NCBI GenBank assembly: GCA_030641115.1
Contig: DAOWID010000084.1
Coordinates: forward strand, 1 to 41,096
From: Planctomycetota bacterium
GTDB lineage: Bacteria > Planctomycetota > Phycisphaerae > Sedimentisphaerales > Anaerobacaceae
DNA length: 41,096 nt
Direction of reading: 5' to 3'
Shown here: positions 26,081 through 34,450 of the stretch, one piece after another
Layout of the letters: every line of letters begins with the position of its first letter
Position numbering within the stretch: position 1 is the first letter of the stretch
The notes under the pieces: generated by a model
Database searches by the model: none
Told to the model about the DNA's origin: nothing
The model's input: only the letters and a program-made list of their open reading frames with translations
Translations under genes and position numbers: made by a program

Positions 26081-27765
26081 TTTTCCTTAGCCTTCTTGAT
26101 TAGCTCATTCGGGTCCGGCCCTCTGTGCAGGCTCTCCCACAGGTCTTTTCTGACAAACCCCTTCAGTTTGACTTTTGGGCGTAGCCAAATGTAATAAGGC
26201 TCTTCAAAAAGATACAGATACATTTGACGCTCTTGCCGAGGGGTCTGCACGTAGAGCTTGTTAGTCAATTCGGCCTCAACAGTGGACGAAGCTATAATTA
26301 GCGGCGCTACGTCATCGGGCACATTGCGGCGCCAGCCGATACTTGTGAAATGGCGCAAATACCACGGAAGAGGCCAATAGTCATCGCCCGGACATATAAC
26401 CTGAATCGGCAGGTTGTGACCATCTTCGTGCGCCTGGGCATACTGTTCCAGTTGCTCGGCTACAGTAAAGACCTCCGTAGTCGGATGAGCGTAAACGTAT
26501 GGATTGCGGCTATCTGCATAATACTTGTAACTGCACAGATAAGTCTGCCAGCCCAAGTGAACGGAGGCTTCCAACAGCAGGCAAAGTACGATCAGGCGAG
26601 GTAAGATGTTCGGCACCAGTCTTACCAACGCCACAGCTCCGACCCCGGCAAGCAAAATCATACCGTGCAAAAACCCCAGCATACACCAGGGCGTCTTATA
26701 GCGGATAATAGAATACAGAAGGGTCATAGTGAGCGTGTAAAAGGCAATGAATCTGAGAAGATGAATATTAACGGCAGGCAAGCCTTTCTTAGTCAGTACG
26801 GCTATGAAGCCTGCCACCGACAGCACAACAATAAGGGCCTCACTCCAGATGGGCCCGTCAGCATACCGGAAATAGATGAGCATCTTGAGGTAATAATGCC
26901 AGGGATGCTCGTGCAGCTGGTTATTGCTGGCCCGGTCGAAGTAGGTTGCGTAGGTTCGGAAGGAATCCAAAATTCCGTCGGGATTGCTGAGAAATGATGA
27001 GTGGAATAGGCCTGAGACTGTTGCGCCGACCGCAACTACCGCAATGAAATGCAAGGGCTTTATCGCTCTGACGGTCTCGATGAGGGTTGAGCCGCGTTTT
27101 CGCTGTCGTATTAAGAGCGTAAGCCAGAGGGCCAGCAGCATCGAGCCAAAAGCAATTATGCATGTCTCTTTTGTTGCGTGCATCAGCCCAACGAATACGC
27201 CGGTCAATACAGCCCAGGCAGTGTTTTTATTCTGGGTATATCTGTAGCCGCAAGCGATTGCGCCAAAGGTGAAACAGACCAGCAGCATTTCCTGAATGTA
27301 GTAGCGGCTGTAAAAAACCATAGCCGGCGAGATAGCTGTCAGCACCGCAGCACAGACCGTGGCAGCGCCACCTAACCCATCAAACATGAACAAAAGCAGT
27401 AGCACCAACAGCACACCGAAGAAGACCGGCACAATCCGCAGGGTAAACTCAGTGACCTGCGTTAGCCTCGCAGCGCCGCTAACCTTGGCCGGCACCAAGG
27501 TCAAGTAATTAAGAGTAGGGCCGTGGTATTCGTTGGGCTCGTAGCGGTAAAACCCTTCCTCCAGCAACAAACGGAACTTCTCGGCGTGAACAGCCTCATC
27601 GCCGTGCATGGGACGCTGCCCAAGTTGTGGTGTGCGCACTGCCACGGCGATGATTGTCGCGGCCAAAATCAGGACGCAACATTTTTTGGGCCATCCCTGC
27701 CTCCGTGGGGACGAGTTTACCCCTGCGCAAGCAGGGGCAGACGAAGCGGAACCAAGCGGTTTCAT
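26077..27765 (-). CDS. Agl23-like (TIGR03663-type) GT-C-fold membrane protein
   Basis: 'MHGDEAVHAEKFRLLLEEGFYRYEPNEYHGPTLNYLTLVPAKV' and multiple TMs; ATGA overlap with the upstream gene supports the start at 27765. Confidence 0.78.
   Translation of the reverse strand: MKPLGSASSAPACAGVNSSPRRQGWPKKCCVLILAATIIAVAVRTPQLGQRPMHGDEAVHAEKFRLLLEEGFYRYEPNEYHGPTLNYLTLVPAKVSGAARLTQVTEFTLRIVPVFFGVLLVLLLLFMFDGLGGAATVCAAVLTAISPAMVFYSRYYIQEMLLVCFTFGAIACGYRYTQNKNTAWAVLTGVFVGLMHATKETCIIAFGSMLLALWLTLLIRQRKRGSTLIETVRAIKPLHFIAVVAVGATVSGLFHSSFLSNPDGILDSFRTYATYFDRASNNQLHEHPWHYYLKMLIYFRYADGPIWSEALIVVLSVAGFIAVLTKKGLPAVNIHLLRFIAFYTLTMTLLYSIIRYKTPWCMLGFLHGMILLAGVGAVALVRLVPNILPRLIVLCLLLEASVHLGWQTYLCSYKYYADSRNPYVYAHPTTEVFTVAEQLEQYAQAHEDGHNLPIQVICPGDDYWPLPWYLRHFTSIGWRRNVPDDVAPLIIASSTVEAELTNKLYVQTPRQERQMYLYLFEEPYYIWLRPKVKLKGFVRKDLWESLHRGPDPNELIKKAKEK
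27694..27738. repeat. Family A repeat fragment inside the 5' coding region of the Agl23-like gene
   Basis: 'ccctgcctccgtggggacgagtttacccctgcgcaagcagggg' resembles 'ccccgcttccgcggggacaagtttacacctgcgaaagcagg' at the 3' end of the window. Confidence 0.7.
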
Positions 27766-28610
27766 CCTGCGGCTTTGCCGTAAACTGCCACTTCGATATA
27801 GTGGTTCATGTCGTTGCTTGTGTTGCCGTAGCTGTAAAGGCGGACATAGCGGCCCTGCGCGCCTTGGGCAAGGCAGTCAATGAGCTTACCTTCGGCAGTT
27901 TCGGTATAGTGCTTATCTTTGCCGACACCGAGACCAGCAGAGTTGTCGATGTCGTTATTGAACACAGTCTTAACGTTTGTTATGAAATCAGGGTCATCTG
28001 CAATCTGCACAACCACGTCATAGTAAACCACAGCCTGCTTGTGATAGTGCCATACGACGATGGCATATATTTCGTGCTTACCCTCCAAGTCGATAGTGAC
28101 GTGCTGAAGGAACGGGCCATACTCCACGTAACTGCCATCGGCGGCTTCTTTATCGTCGTCGGTGATATACTCGGTCTCACCGATGATTGGCTCTTCATCG
28201 CTGGCCGTCACCGGCTTTCCCAGAGCCACGTTCGTCGTTCCGACCGGGGCCAAAAACGACGGGCGGGGCTTGCCCAGCGGCTCTTCGCGGTTGGGTACTT
28301 TCGTATCTTGAGGTGTCCCGACAAACATCGGCTTAGGCAGCTCAAGCTTGATGGGCACGAATCCCGGCTTGGCTTGCACTTCCGTGGGAGTCTCCTTGAC
28401 CGTGTTGGGCTCCTCCGATACATCTGGGGGCTTCGGGACATCCGGCGCAGGTTTTTCCACATCGTTGGCATCGCCCTTGGGGCTTTCTTCGACCTGCTGC
28501 TGCGAGGGCTCGGGCGATGACTTTTTACACGAGAAAACAAAGCACAAAGACATCGCCAAGAGTAGCAGCACGCAGAGCTTCACAATCGAACTGAAACCTT
28601 CTCTCATCAT
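27762..28610 (-). CDS. Lipoprotein with discoidin (F5/8 type C)-like C-terminal domain
   Basis: Lipobox-like LCFVFSC; Pro/Glu-rich linker; 'NVALGKPVTASDEEPIIGETEYITDDDKEAADGSYVEYGPFLQHVTIDLEGKHEIYAIVVWHYH'. Confidence 0.75.
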   Translation of the reverse strand: MMREGFSSIVKLCVLLLLAMSLCFVFSCKKSSPEPSQQQVEESPKGDANDVEKPAPDVPKPPDVSEEPNTVKETPTEVQAKPGFVPIKLELPKPMFVGTPQDTKVPNREEPLGKPRPSFLAPVGTTNVALGKPVTASDEEPIIGETEYITDDDKEAADGSYVEYGPFLQHVTIDLEGKHEIYAIVVWHYHKQAVVYYDVVVQIADDPDFITNVKTVFNNDIDNSAGLGVGKDKHYTETAEGKLIDCLAQGAQGRYVRLYSYGNTSNDMNHYIEVAVYGKAAG

Positions 28611-28804
28611 TTCTTTTTTACCTCAAAAATCAAGAGTGTTACACAACTGACGACACTACATTCCATCAGCCAACTGCCCAGTTTTGAGCAGAACAATCTA
28701 TATAGCAGGGACTCGGCGTGCCCGAATCCCTGCGCTATTCACCGGTCCATCGCCGTGACAAACGGTCACAGCGTTATTCCGTGCTCTTGTGCACCCTGCT
28801 TTTC

Positions 28805-30223
28805 TTACGCCTTTTCCTTGCTCGGCGCCTTTTGTGGTGCGCTCTCAGCCGGCGCCGCAGCCATTTCAAGCAGGTTCGACTCAAGCCCCGCCTTGGCAAG
28901 CACATAATACAGCACGGCACCGACAATGAACGCCGCCAGCGGTGCCGCTGGAATATTCGCAATTCCGACTAATGGCGCCATTCCAACGGCAAAGCCAACC
29001 ACCCAGGAGATCCATCCGGCAAGGTTCCAACCAGCCCGAGGACCGGCCCACTTCTTGCCCGCCATAAGGTAATCAACCATCATCGCACCGCAGACCGGAC
29101 CAAACGAAGCCCCGATAACCGTAAAAACACCCATGACGTCACCCGCCCAGCCTGTCACGGCGAGCAGAATACTAACAGCAGTTCCCGCGCCGACTGAAAC
29201 AAAAGGATTGACCTTCGGCAGAGTCGTCTTGAAACTGTTCGCAGCTATAAACGACGAGAAGCACGCCGGCGGCAAGGCGGCAATGGCCAGCAGCAAACCC
29301 ATTGTCTTGCCGGCACCCTCCGAGCCCATAACGGTGCCCATAAAACTTGGAGCTGCTGTGTCAAGACCTGCCCCGAGGCCTTTACCGAAAGCTCCGGCTG
29401 CGACCAGAATCGCCGCTCCGCCCGCAACGATAGCAGCAAGAGCAATACCAACGAGCCCACCCATACTCACATCTTTCTCGTCCTTGTTGTTCATGCCGAA
29501 GTCCACACCCGCTGCTCCGGCCGTTGCAAAGAATCCGACGATGTAGGTTATGCACAGGGCGATCACTCCGAGAGCGCTCAAGCCAACAGCTTCACCGCCC
29601 TGGGCAGCACCTGCTGCAACTAACTTCTCCGCCTCAAAGTCGCCTATTCCGCCCAGAGTCTTGGCGATCATTATGAGCAATATGATCAACGGAATCAGTG
29701 GAAGAAAAGTAGCTACCTTAGCAACGTACTGGATGCCTTTCAAGCCGATAAACGCTGCCCCGGCCGCCCAAAGAATGGCAATCACTATCTGGGCCGTTTG
29801 ACTCCCCCCGAAAAGCGGTGCAAGCGCCATCGAGGCAAAATACGCATTGACACCAAGCCACCCGAATTGCAGTACTCCCATCAGGAAGCCCGGCATCAGA
29901 AAACCGCCTTGAACCCCATACGTCGAGGTCCCAACAACATAAAGCGGCAGCCCCGTCTTCAGCCCGAGAAGACCTGGAACCAGGTAGAACAGAAAGTGGC
30001 ACAGAAGGGCAGCTACGACAAGCCCAAGAAGAGCCACGCCAATACCCTGGCCCAGCACACCGCCCGGGGCATCCGATCCACCACTGGCCATCTTGTTCCA
30101 GAACACGAACCACAGGAAAATACCTGCATACGTCGGTGCCGTGTTCTTGTACCAGGGAGCCCGGTTGTCCGCCGGATTCGGCTTGGCCATACTCACATAA
30201 TCTGGAAGTACTCCATTACTCAT
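28805..30223 (-). CDS. NCS1/CodB-like cytosine/purine permease family transporter
   Basis: 'NRAPWYKNTAPTYAGIFLWFVFWNKMASGG', about 12 TMs; RBS GGAG. Confidence 0.75.
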   Translation of the reverse strand: MSNGVLPDYVSMAKPNPADNRAPWYKNTAPTYAGIFLWFVFWNKMASGGSDAPGGVLGQGIGVALLGLVVAALLCHFLFYLVPGLLGLKTGLPLYVVGTSTYGVQGGFLMPGFLMGVLQFGWLGVNAYFASMALAPLFGGSQTAQIVIAILWAAGAAFIGLKGIQYVAKVATFLPLIPLIILLIMIAKTLGGIGDFEAEKLVAAGAAQGGEAVGLSALGVIALCITYIVGFFATAGAAGVDFGMNNKDEKDVSMGGLVGIALAAIVAGGAAILVAAGAFGKGLGAGLDTAAPSFMGTVMGSEGAGKTMGLLLAIAALPPACFSSFIAANSFKTTLPKVNPFVSVGAGTAVSILLAVTGWAGDVMGVFTVIGASFGPVCGAMMVDYLMAGKKWAGPRAGWNLAGWISWVVGFAVGMAPLVGIANIPAAPLAAFIVGAVLYYVLAKAGLESNLLEMAAAPAESAPQKAPSKEKA

Positions 30224-30358
30224 AATCCGTTCTCCTAACTAAAATACCTTAATAACTCTCCCCGGCTTTTGCCGGGAACCTACCGGCGTATTCTTGCCAG
30301 GTCTATTCGCCGGGCCAACAGTATAGCTGACCGGATGACCTGCCGCCAGAGGAAAATC

Positions 30359-31471
30359 CTAATCTACGTTAGGGATTTCGATCCGCTTGCCGTCGTTCAT
30401 CGCCGACTCATGGGCACAGATCCCAGTCATTGTCCAATTTGCAGCAGTCTTTGCGTCGGCTGCCGACTCGCGGTCCTCAACAATCGCGCGAATAAACTCA
30501 TGGGTCAAATGTGGATGAGAGCCGCCGTGTCCTGCGCCTTGGATGAAGGAAGTGTGCTCGTGCTCTTCATCGTAGACGCCGTGCCCCGTGAAAGGAGCTA
30601 TCTCTTTTGGCAGCAAGTGCCCGTAATCGGGGGCCTCGACTCTCTTTGCATCTTCATAGCCCGAGTACATCACCGGCCCTTCACCGGCAACTTGCTCCCA
30701 TTCAAGTGAAAGCTTCGTGCCATATACGTCGAAACTTTCCCTGTACTGTCGAATTGTATCGAACAGTGACCTGGTTACTTCGCAGGCAAGGTCTGAGTCC
30801 TTGAGCTTAACTATAGCGGTTTCAACCGCAAATGGCGCATTGTATCGCTTGATGTAATCTTCACTAATTCGCCCTGAGCCGTGACAGACGAGCGACTCGG
30901 CTTGCTTTTTTGCGAGGCAGAGCAGGGGACTAACCGCATGGGTTGCGTAGTGCATAGGAGGAAAGCCATACCAGTACTCCGGCCAGCCCGGCAGCCCCAT
31001 ATTCTGCTGGTGTGAGCCCCTCAAGAACTGAATCTTGCCCAGCTTGCCGGAATCGACAAGCTCCTTCGCGTAGAGAAACTCGCGGGTATATACCGCTGTC
31101 TCCATCATCATATACACCTTGCCGGATTTGTTTCTTGCCTTGACAATGTCAAGACAGTCCTTGGTCGTCGTAGCCATTGGGACCGTGCACGCGGCATGTT
31201 TGCCGGCGTTCAAAGAGGCCAATGACATCCAGGCGTGGTCGGCAATCGGCGAAACGACATGGATGGCGTCCAGCTCGTCGATAGTTAGAAGGTCTTCAAA
31301 TTTCGTGAAGCGCCTTTCGATTCCAAATTGGTCACCTATCTCGTTGAGGTGGTCCTCGGTTCTCTGGCAGATAGCATAACATTCAGCATCAGGGTGCTTC
31401 TGATAGATAGGGATGAACTCCGCTCCAAATCCGAGCCCGACCACCGCTACTTTTACCTTTTCCATTTGCAT
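30359..31471 (-). CDS. Gfo/Idh/MocA family oxidoreductase (no export signal)
   Basis: 'VKVAVVGLGFGAEFIPIYQKHPDAECYAICQRTEDHLNEIGDQFG', 'LDAIHVVSPIADHAWMSLASLNAGKHAACTVPMA'. Confidence 0.9.
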   Translation of the reverse strand: MQMEKVKVAVVGLGFGAEFIPIYQKHPDAECYAICQRTEDHLNEIGDQFGIERRFTKFEDLLTIDELDAIHVVSPIADHAWMSLASLNAGKHAACTVPMATTTKDCLDIVKARNKSGKVYMMMETAVYTREFLYAKELVDSGKLGKIQFLRGSHQQNMGLPGWPEYWYGFPPMHYATHAVSPLLCLAKKQAESLVCHGSGRISEDYIKRYNAPFAVETAIVKLKDSDLACEVTRSLFDTIRQYRESFDVYGTKLSLEWEQVAGEGPVMYSGYEDAKRVEAPDYGHLLPKEIAPFTGHGVYDEEHEHTSFIQGAGHGGSHPHLTHEFIRAIVEDRESAADAKTAANWTMTGICAHESAMNDGKRIEIPNVD

Positions 31472-31494
31472 TTTCCCTTTGATAGATAATTAAT

Positions 31495-31667
31495 GAGTTC
31501 TGCAAAATTGCAGGTTAGGCATATATTATTTAAGAAAATCCGTTTTTTGATTTTCTTAAGTAATCGCTTAACTATTTGTTAAAGAACAACTTACTGTTTA
31601 ACAAGAAAAAACCAAAAACCGATTTTTTCTTGTCAAAGTATGCCTAACCTGCAATTTTGCAGAACTC
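31495..31667. repeat. 173-bp MITE-like element with perfect 29-bp terminal inverted repeats and internal hairpins
   Basis: GAGTTCTGCAAAATTGCAGGTTAGGCATA (31495-31523) and TATGCCTAACCTGCAATTTTGCAGAACTC (31639-31667). Confidence 0.93.
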
Positions 31668-31714
31668 CTGTAACAAATCACCAAACGAATTCCGAGCAAA
31701 TATACCAAAACGGC

Positions 31715-32329
31715 TCACTTGGCCGCCATTTTCTTCGCCTGCGTAAGGATTGTCAAGTAAGTATGTATAATCACAAGCAATGCAAACAGCAGTGCGCAGT
31801 AGCGATGCACGCTGGCAAAAAACTCCTGCCAATGGGTTCCGAAAAGTGGAAACATGCACACAATAACCGATAGAGCCAGCGGCAGGACCAATAAGATAAT
31901 CAGCCAGAAGCATACCTTCTGTGTCAGCTCGTGCTTTTCCGGCGCGGTCTCGTTGGCAGTTTTGCGCTGGAGAATTCTTTGCAGCCACGGCCAATACTTC
32001 TTATCGAGCCGGCAATTGTGTGCCCACATGACCGCCAAAACCGCAACACAAACTGCGAAAACAGGTGCCGCTGTTACATGTAACATCGACCAATAGCCCG
32101 AAATAGGCCTTGCGAACACTAATCGCGGGGCAAATCCGGTGACCAGTAACACCGTAAAGCAAAGCAGTGCCAGCAAATAGGCCAGCTTTCTCAAGACACC
32201 GATTAGGCTCGGCTTTTGTCGAGCTTTCTTGCTGCATAAGGCAGCCAATTTCGGACGAGAAGCCAGACAATGGATAGCGACACCAACTAACACGACCACA
32301 AAACACGTTATGGAAGCTGTGCGAAACAT
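31715..32329 (-). CDS. Membrane cytochrome b-like protein (cyt b561 / FdnI-like)
   Basis: Several TMs with conserved His; 'GYWSMLHVTAAPVFAVCVAVLAVMWAHNC', 'FFASVHRYCALLFALLVIIHTYL'; adjacent to a multiheme cytochrome. Confidence 0.65.
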   Translation of the reverse strand: MFRTASITCFVVVLVGVAIHCLASRPKLAALCSKKARQKPSLIGVLRKLAYLLALLCFTVLLVTGFAPRLVFARPISGYWSMLHVTAAPVFAVCVAVLAVMWAHNCRLDKKYWPWLQRILQRKTANETAPEKHELTQKVCFWLIILLVLPLALSVIVCMFPLFGTHWQEFFASVHRYCALLFALLVIIHTYLTILTQAKKMAAK

Positions 32330-32353
32330 ACCTTATGTATTCCTGAACAAAAT

Positions 32354-34255
32354 TTAGTGATCGTTACCAACAAGTGCCTTGGCCACACAGGCCAGAGCTT
32401 TTAACGCATACAGCAGCAAGACTGCGGCCAGAATCGCACACGAGCCGAGGATCACGATTTTCAGCCAGGGGCGGAACACAAATGTGAAAGCGAACGCCTG
32501 GGTAAACAAAGTGTCGATGTTCTGGAATTCCACCATTTCCTTGACGGATTTGCGTTCGGATTCGAGGGGAGAATCAACTGCGACCTTGCCGAAAAAGAAA
32601 GGAGCATCGGTCGCGTGGCAATCTTCGCAGCGGCGCACGCCCAGTGACTGAGCAGCCGGCCTGACATTATGTGCCAGGGGCCACATATAAGGCTGAGCTG
32701 CCGGATGGTCTTGCACTTCAGAAAGCTGGCCCGCGTCATTGAGCTGATAGAGTTTACCGCCGCAAACGTAAACGGCTTTGCCTTCGACTCCCTTGTCCTT
32801 CTGCAGTGACGTCAGAGCCTCAGTTATAAGCTCGGCAGTCAAGGCCGGCCAATCACCGGACCGCGGGACCTTATCCGTGCCGATTACCATGCCAACAACA
32901 TTCTGGACGGTCTCATAAACAATTGGTGTCACCTGCGCATCTTTCAACGTCCCCCAATAGGCAGGCCAGATCAGCTTATGAGCCCCGATCTTTCCATGCT
33001 CCTGCTTGGCTAAAACCGGGAACAAAATATGCGGCAGCACGTCAGGCGACCTGCTCGCCCCATGGACCCCCAAAGCGTGCGCCCGCGATGTCTTGCCGCG
33101 ATAGGTCTTTTCTACCGGCCATGGCCCAGAGTGACAGGCTGTGCACGTTAGCTTCTCGAAGTGTATCGGCGGAATCCCAGGATGCTCCGGCACCGGTGCA
33201 CCCAGACGCCCCGCCTGCGGAACCGATGAGGCCGTCCCCAAGTGACAACCTTCGCAAGTGGACGTGGCAGCCAGCTCATTCTCCGATACCTCTTGCTCGC
33301 CTTCGTATCCCCGCACAATGTCGTGGCCAAGACCGTTACGGTGGCAATCAACGCAAGTCATCCCCGCGGTCAAGTGGATATCCTCATCTGCCGCCCATTT
33401 CTCGTTGCCGTGCATGCCCACATTTACGTTGGAATGGCAGTAATAGCACCGTTCATTAGGCACCTTTCCAACGATGTGAAAAAGCACCTGATTCTTGTCG
33501 TCGAACGTGTCTTTGCGATATGTTGTAGAGATCGCCTTAGACATCAACGGGTCGTAGGTATCAGGCTGCCTCGCCGCCATGCCCTTGACCGAAGCAAACT
33601 CACACGCACCAGCCGCCGCCCAGCGGAGATTCTGACGGGCGATCTGGCTGGCATATTCGGCCTGGTCTTGGCCCGGATGAGCGTTATGGCATATCAGGCA
33701 GTTAATCTCCAGCTTGCCCGAAACAAACTGACGCATAATCTCATCGCTTTGAAGCTCTCCAACACCGCCGCCCGGCATGTGTCTGCCGAAAAAACGTGTC
33801 GTGAACTTAAAAGGCGTGATGCCGAGTTGCTCAGGACGAAAAGCTCCCGGCCACGGACGGTACGAAAGAGGAATCTGCAGAGCGATGCTCGCATCAGCGA
33901 GTATCCACGGCTGACCCGGCCGACCATGCTGCTCAGAAGGGCAATTCGGATCAGCCGCACTAAAATGCCACCCTTTGCTGATCGCCTTGTAGTTATGGCA
34001 CCTGCCGCAAGTCTGACGCGTAGAAAATGGCTGCACCGGCTCATCATCGGCGGTTATGGTGGCTTCCTCTTCATCGTACAGGGCAATCAGATGTGCCGAC
34101 GGTGACAGACTGCCGTCACTGACGTCGCCCAGAAGTTCCTGGGCAGTGGCAGCGTCACCGCATTGGACCCATCCGAACAGCAGGCAGCAAGCCACTGCGT
34201 ATATCAATTGTTTTCTCAACGTGCGCCCAGTCCCTTTCTCAGACTCAAACAGCAT
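32354..34255 (-). CDS. Heptaheme c-type cytochrome, exported, with C-terminal TM anchor; start trimmed
   Basis: Seven CXXCH motifs: CGRCH, CLICH, CYYCH, CVDCH, CEGCH, CTACH, CEDCH; signal peptide 'RKQLIYAVACCLLFGWVQCGDA'; C-terminal TM 'IVILGSCAILAAVLLLYALKAL'; ATG 34255 or TTG 34219. Confidence 0.88.
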   Translation of the reverse strand: MLFESEKGTGRTLRKQLIYAVACCLLFGWVQCGDAATAQELLGDVSDGSLSPSAHLIALYDEEEATITADDEPVQPFSTRQTCGRCHNYKAISKGWHFSAADPNCPSEQHGRPGQPWILADASIALQIPLSYRPWPGAFRPEQLGITPFKFTTRFFGRHMPGGGVGELQSDEIMRQFVSGKLEINCLICHNAHPGQDQAEYASQIARQNLRWAAAGACEFASVKGMAARQPDTYDPLMSKAISTTYRKDTFDDKNQVLFHIVGKVPNERCYYCHSNVNVGMHGNEKWAADEDIHLTAGMTCVDCHRNGLGHDIVRGYEGEQEVSENELAATSTCEGCHLGTASSVPQAGRLGAPVPEHPGIPPIHFEKLTCTACHSGPWPVEKTYRGKTSRAHALGVHGASRSPDVLPHILFPVLAKQEHGKIGAHKLIWPAYWGTLKDAQVTPIVYETVQNVVGMVIGTDKVPRSGDWPALTAELITEALTSLQKDKGVEGKAVYVCGGKLYQLNDAGQLSEVQDHPAAQPYMWPLAHNVRPAAQSLGVRRCEDCHATDAPFFFGKVAVDSPLESERKSVKEMVEFQNIDTLFTQAFAFTFVFRPWLKIVILGSCAILAAVLLLYALKALACVAKALVGNDH

Positions 34256-34262
34256 CCACACA

Positions 34263-34418
34263 CGTAGCCGTTCACGGGGTATGAGTCGCGTTTTTGGGGT
34301 CATTGCGAGGAGTTTACGACGAAGCAATCTAAAATGCAACGATTGAGATTGCCACGGCCCGCCAAAGGCGCACCTCGCAATGACATAAAACGGCACATTT
34401 GCCCCGTGAACAGTTGCC
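34263..34418. repeat. Nested family B element, copy 1 (short)
   Basis: Outer arms 'cgtagccgttcacgggg' / 'ccccgtgaacagttgcc'; inner 'gtcattgcgaggag ... gaagcaatct ... cctcgcaatgac'. Confidence 0.85.
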
Positions 34419-34450
34419 CACATACAAACCTATCACCAAAAAAGCACAAT

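Noticed and set aside
26077-27765. 'DGLGGAATV' in the Agl23-like protein as an ApbE flavinylation site
   Set aside because: Spacing does not match the D-x-x-[ST]-G-A-T type motif and it lies next to a transmembrane segment; too weak to claim.
27654-28520. 288-aa plus-strand ORF
   Set aside because: Antisense to the discoidin-like lipoprotein gene, which has a signal peptide and coupled stop/start; no domain pattern.
30261-30276. CCCGGC-TTTT-GCCGGG hairpin upstream of the CodB-like gene
   Set aside because: Short 6-bp stem without a T tract; may be chance.
33242-34105. 287-aa plus-strand ORF
   Set aside because: Antisense to the heptaheme cytochrome; composition looks like a shadow ORF.
34258-34423. 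N-terminal extension of the heptaheme cytochrome ORF
   Set aside because: Encoded by the nested repeat; the signal peptide begins downstream.
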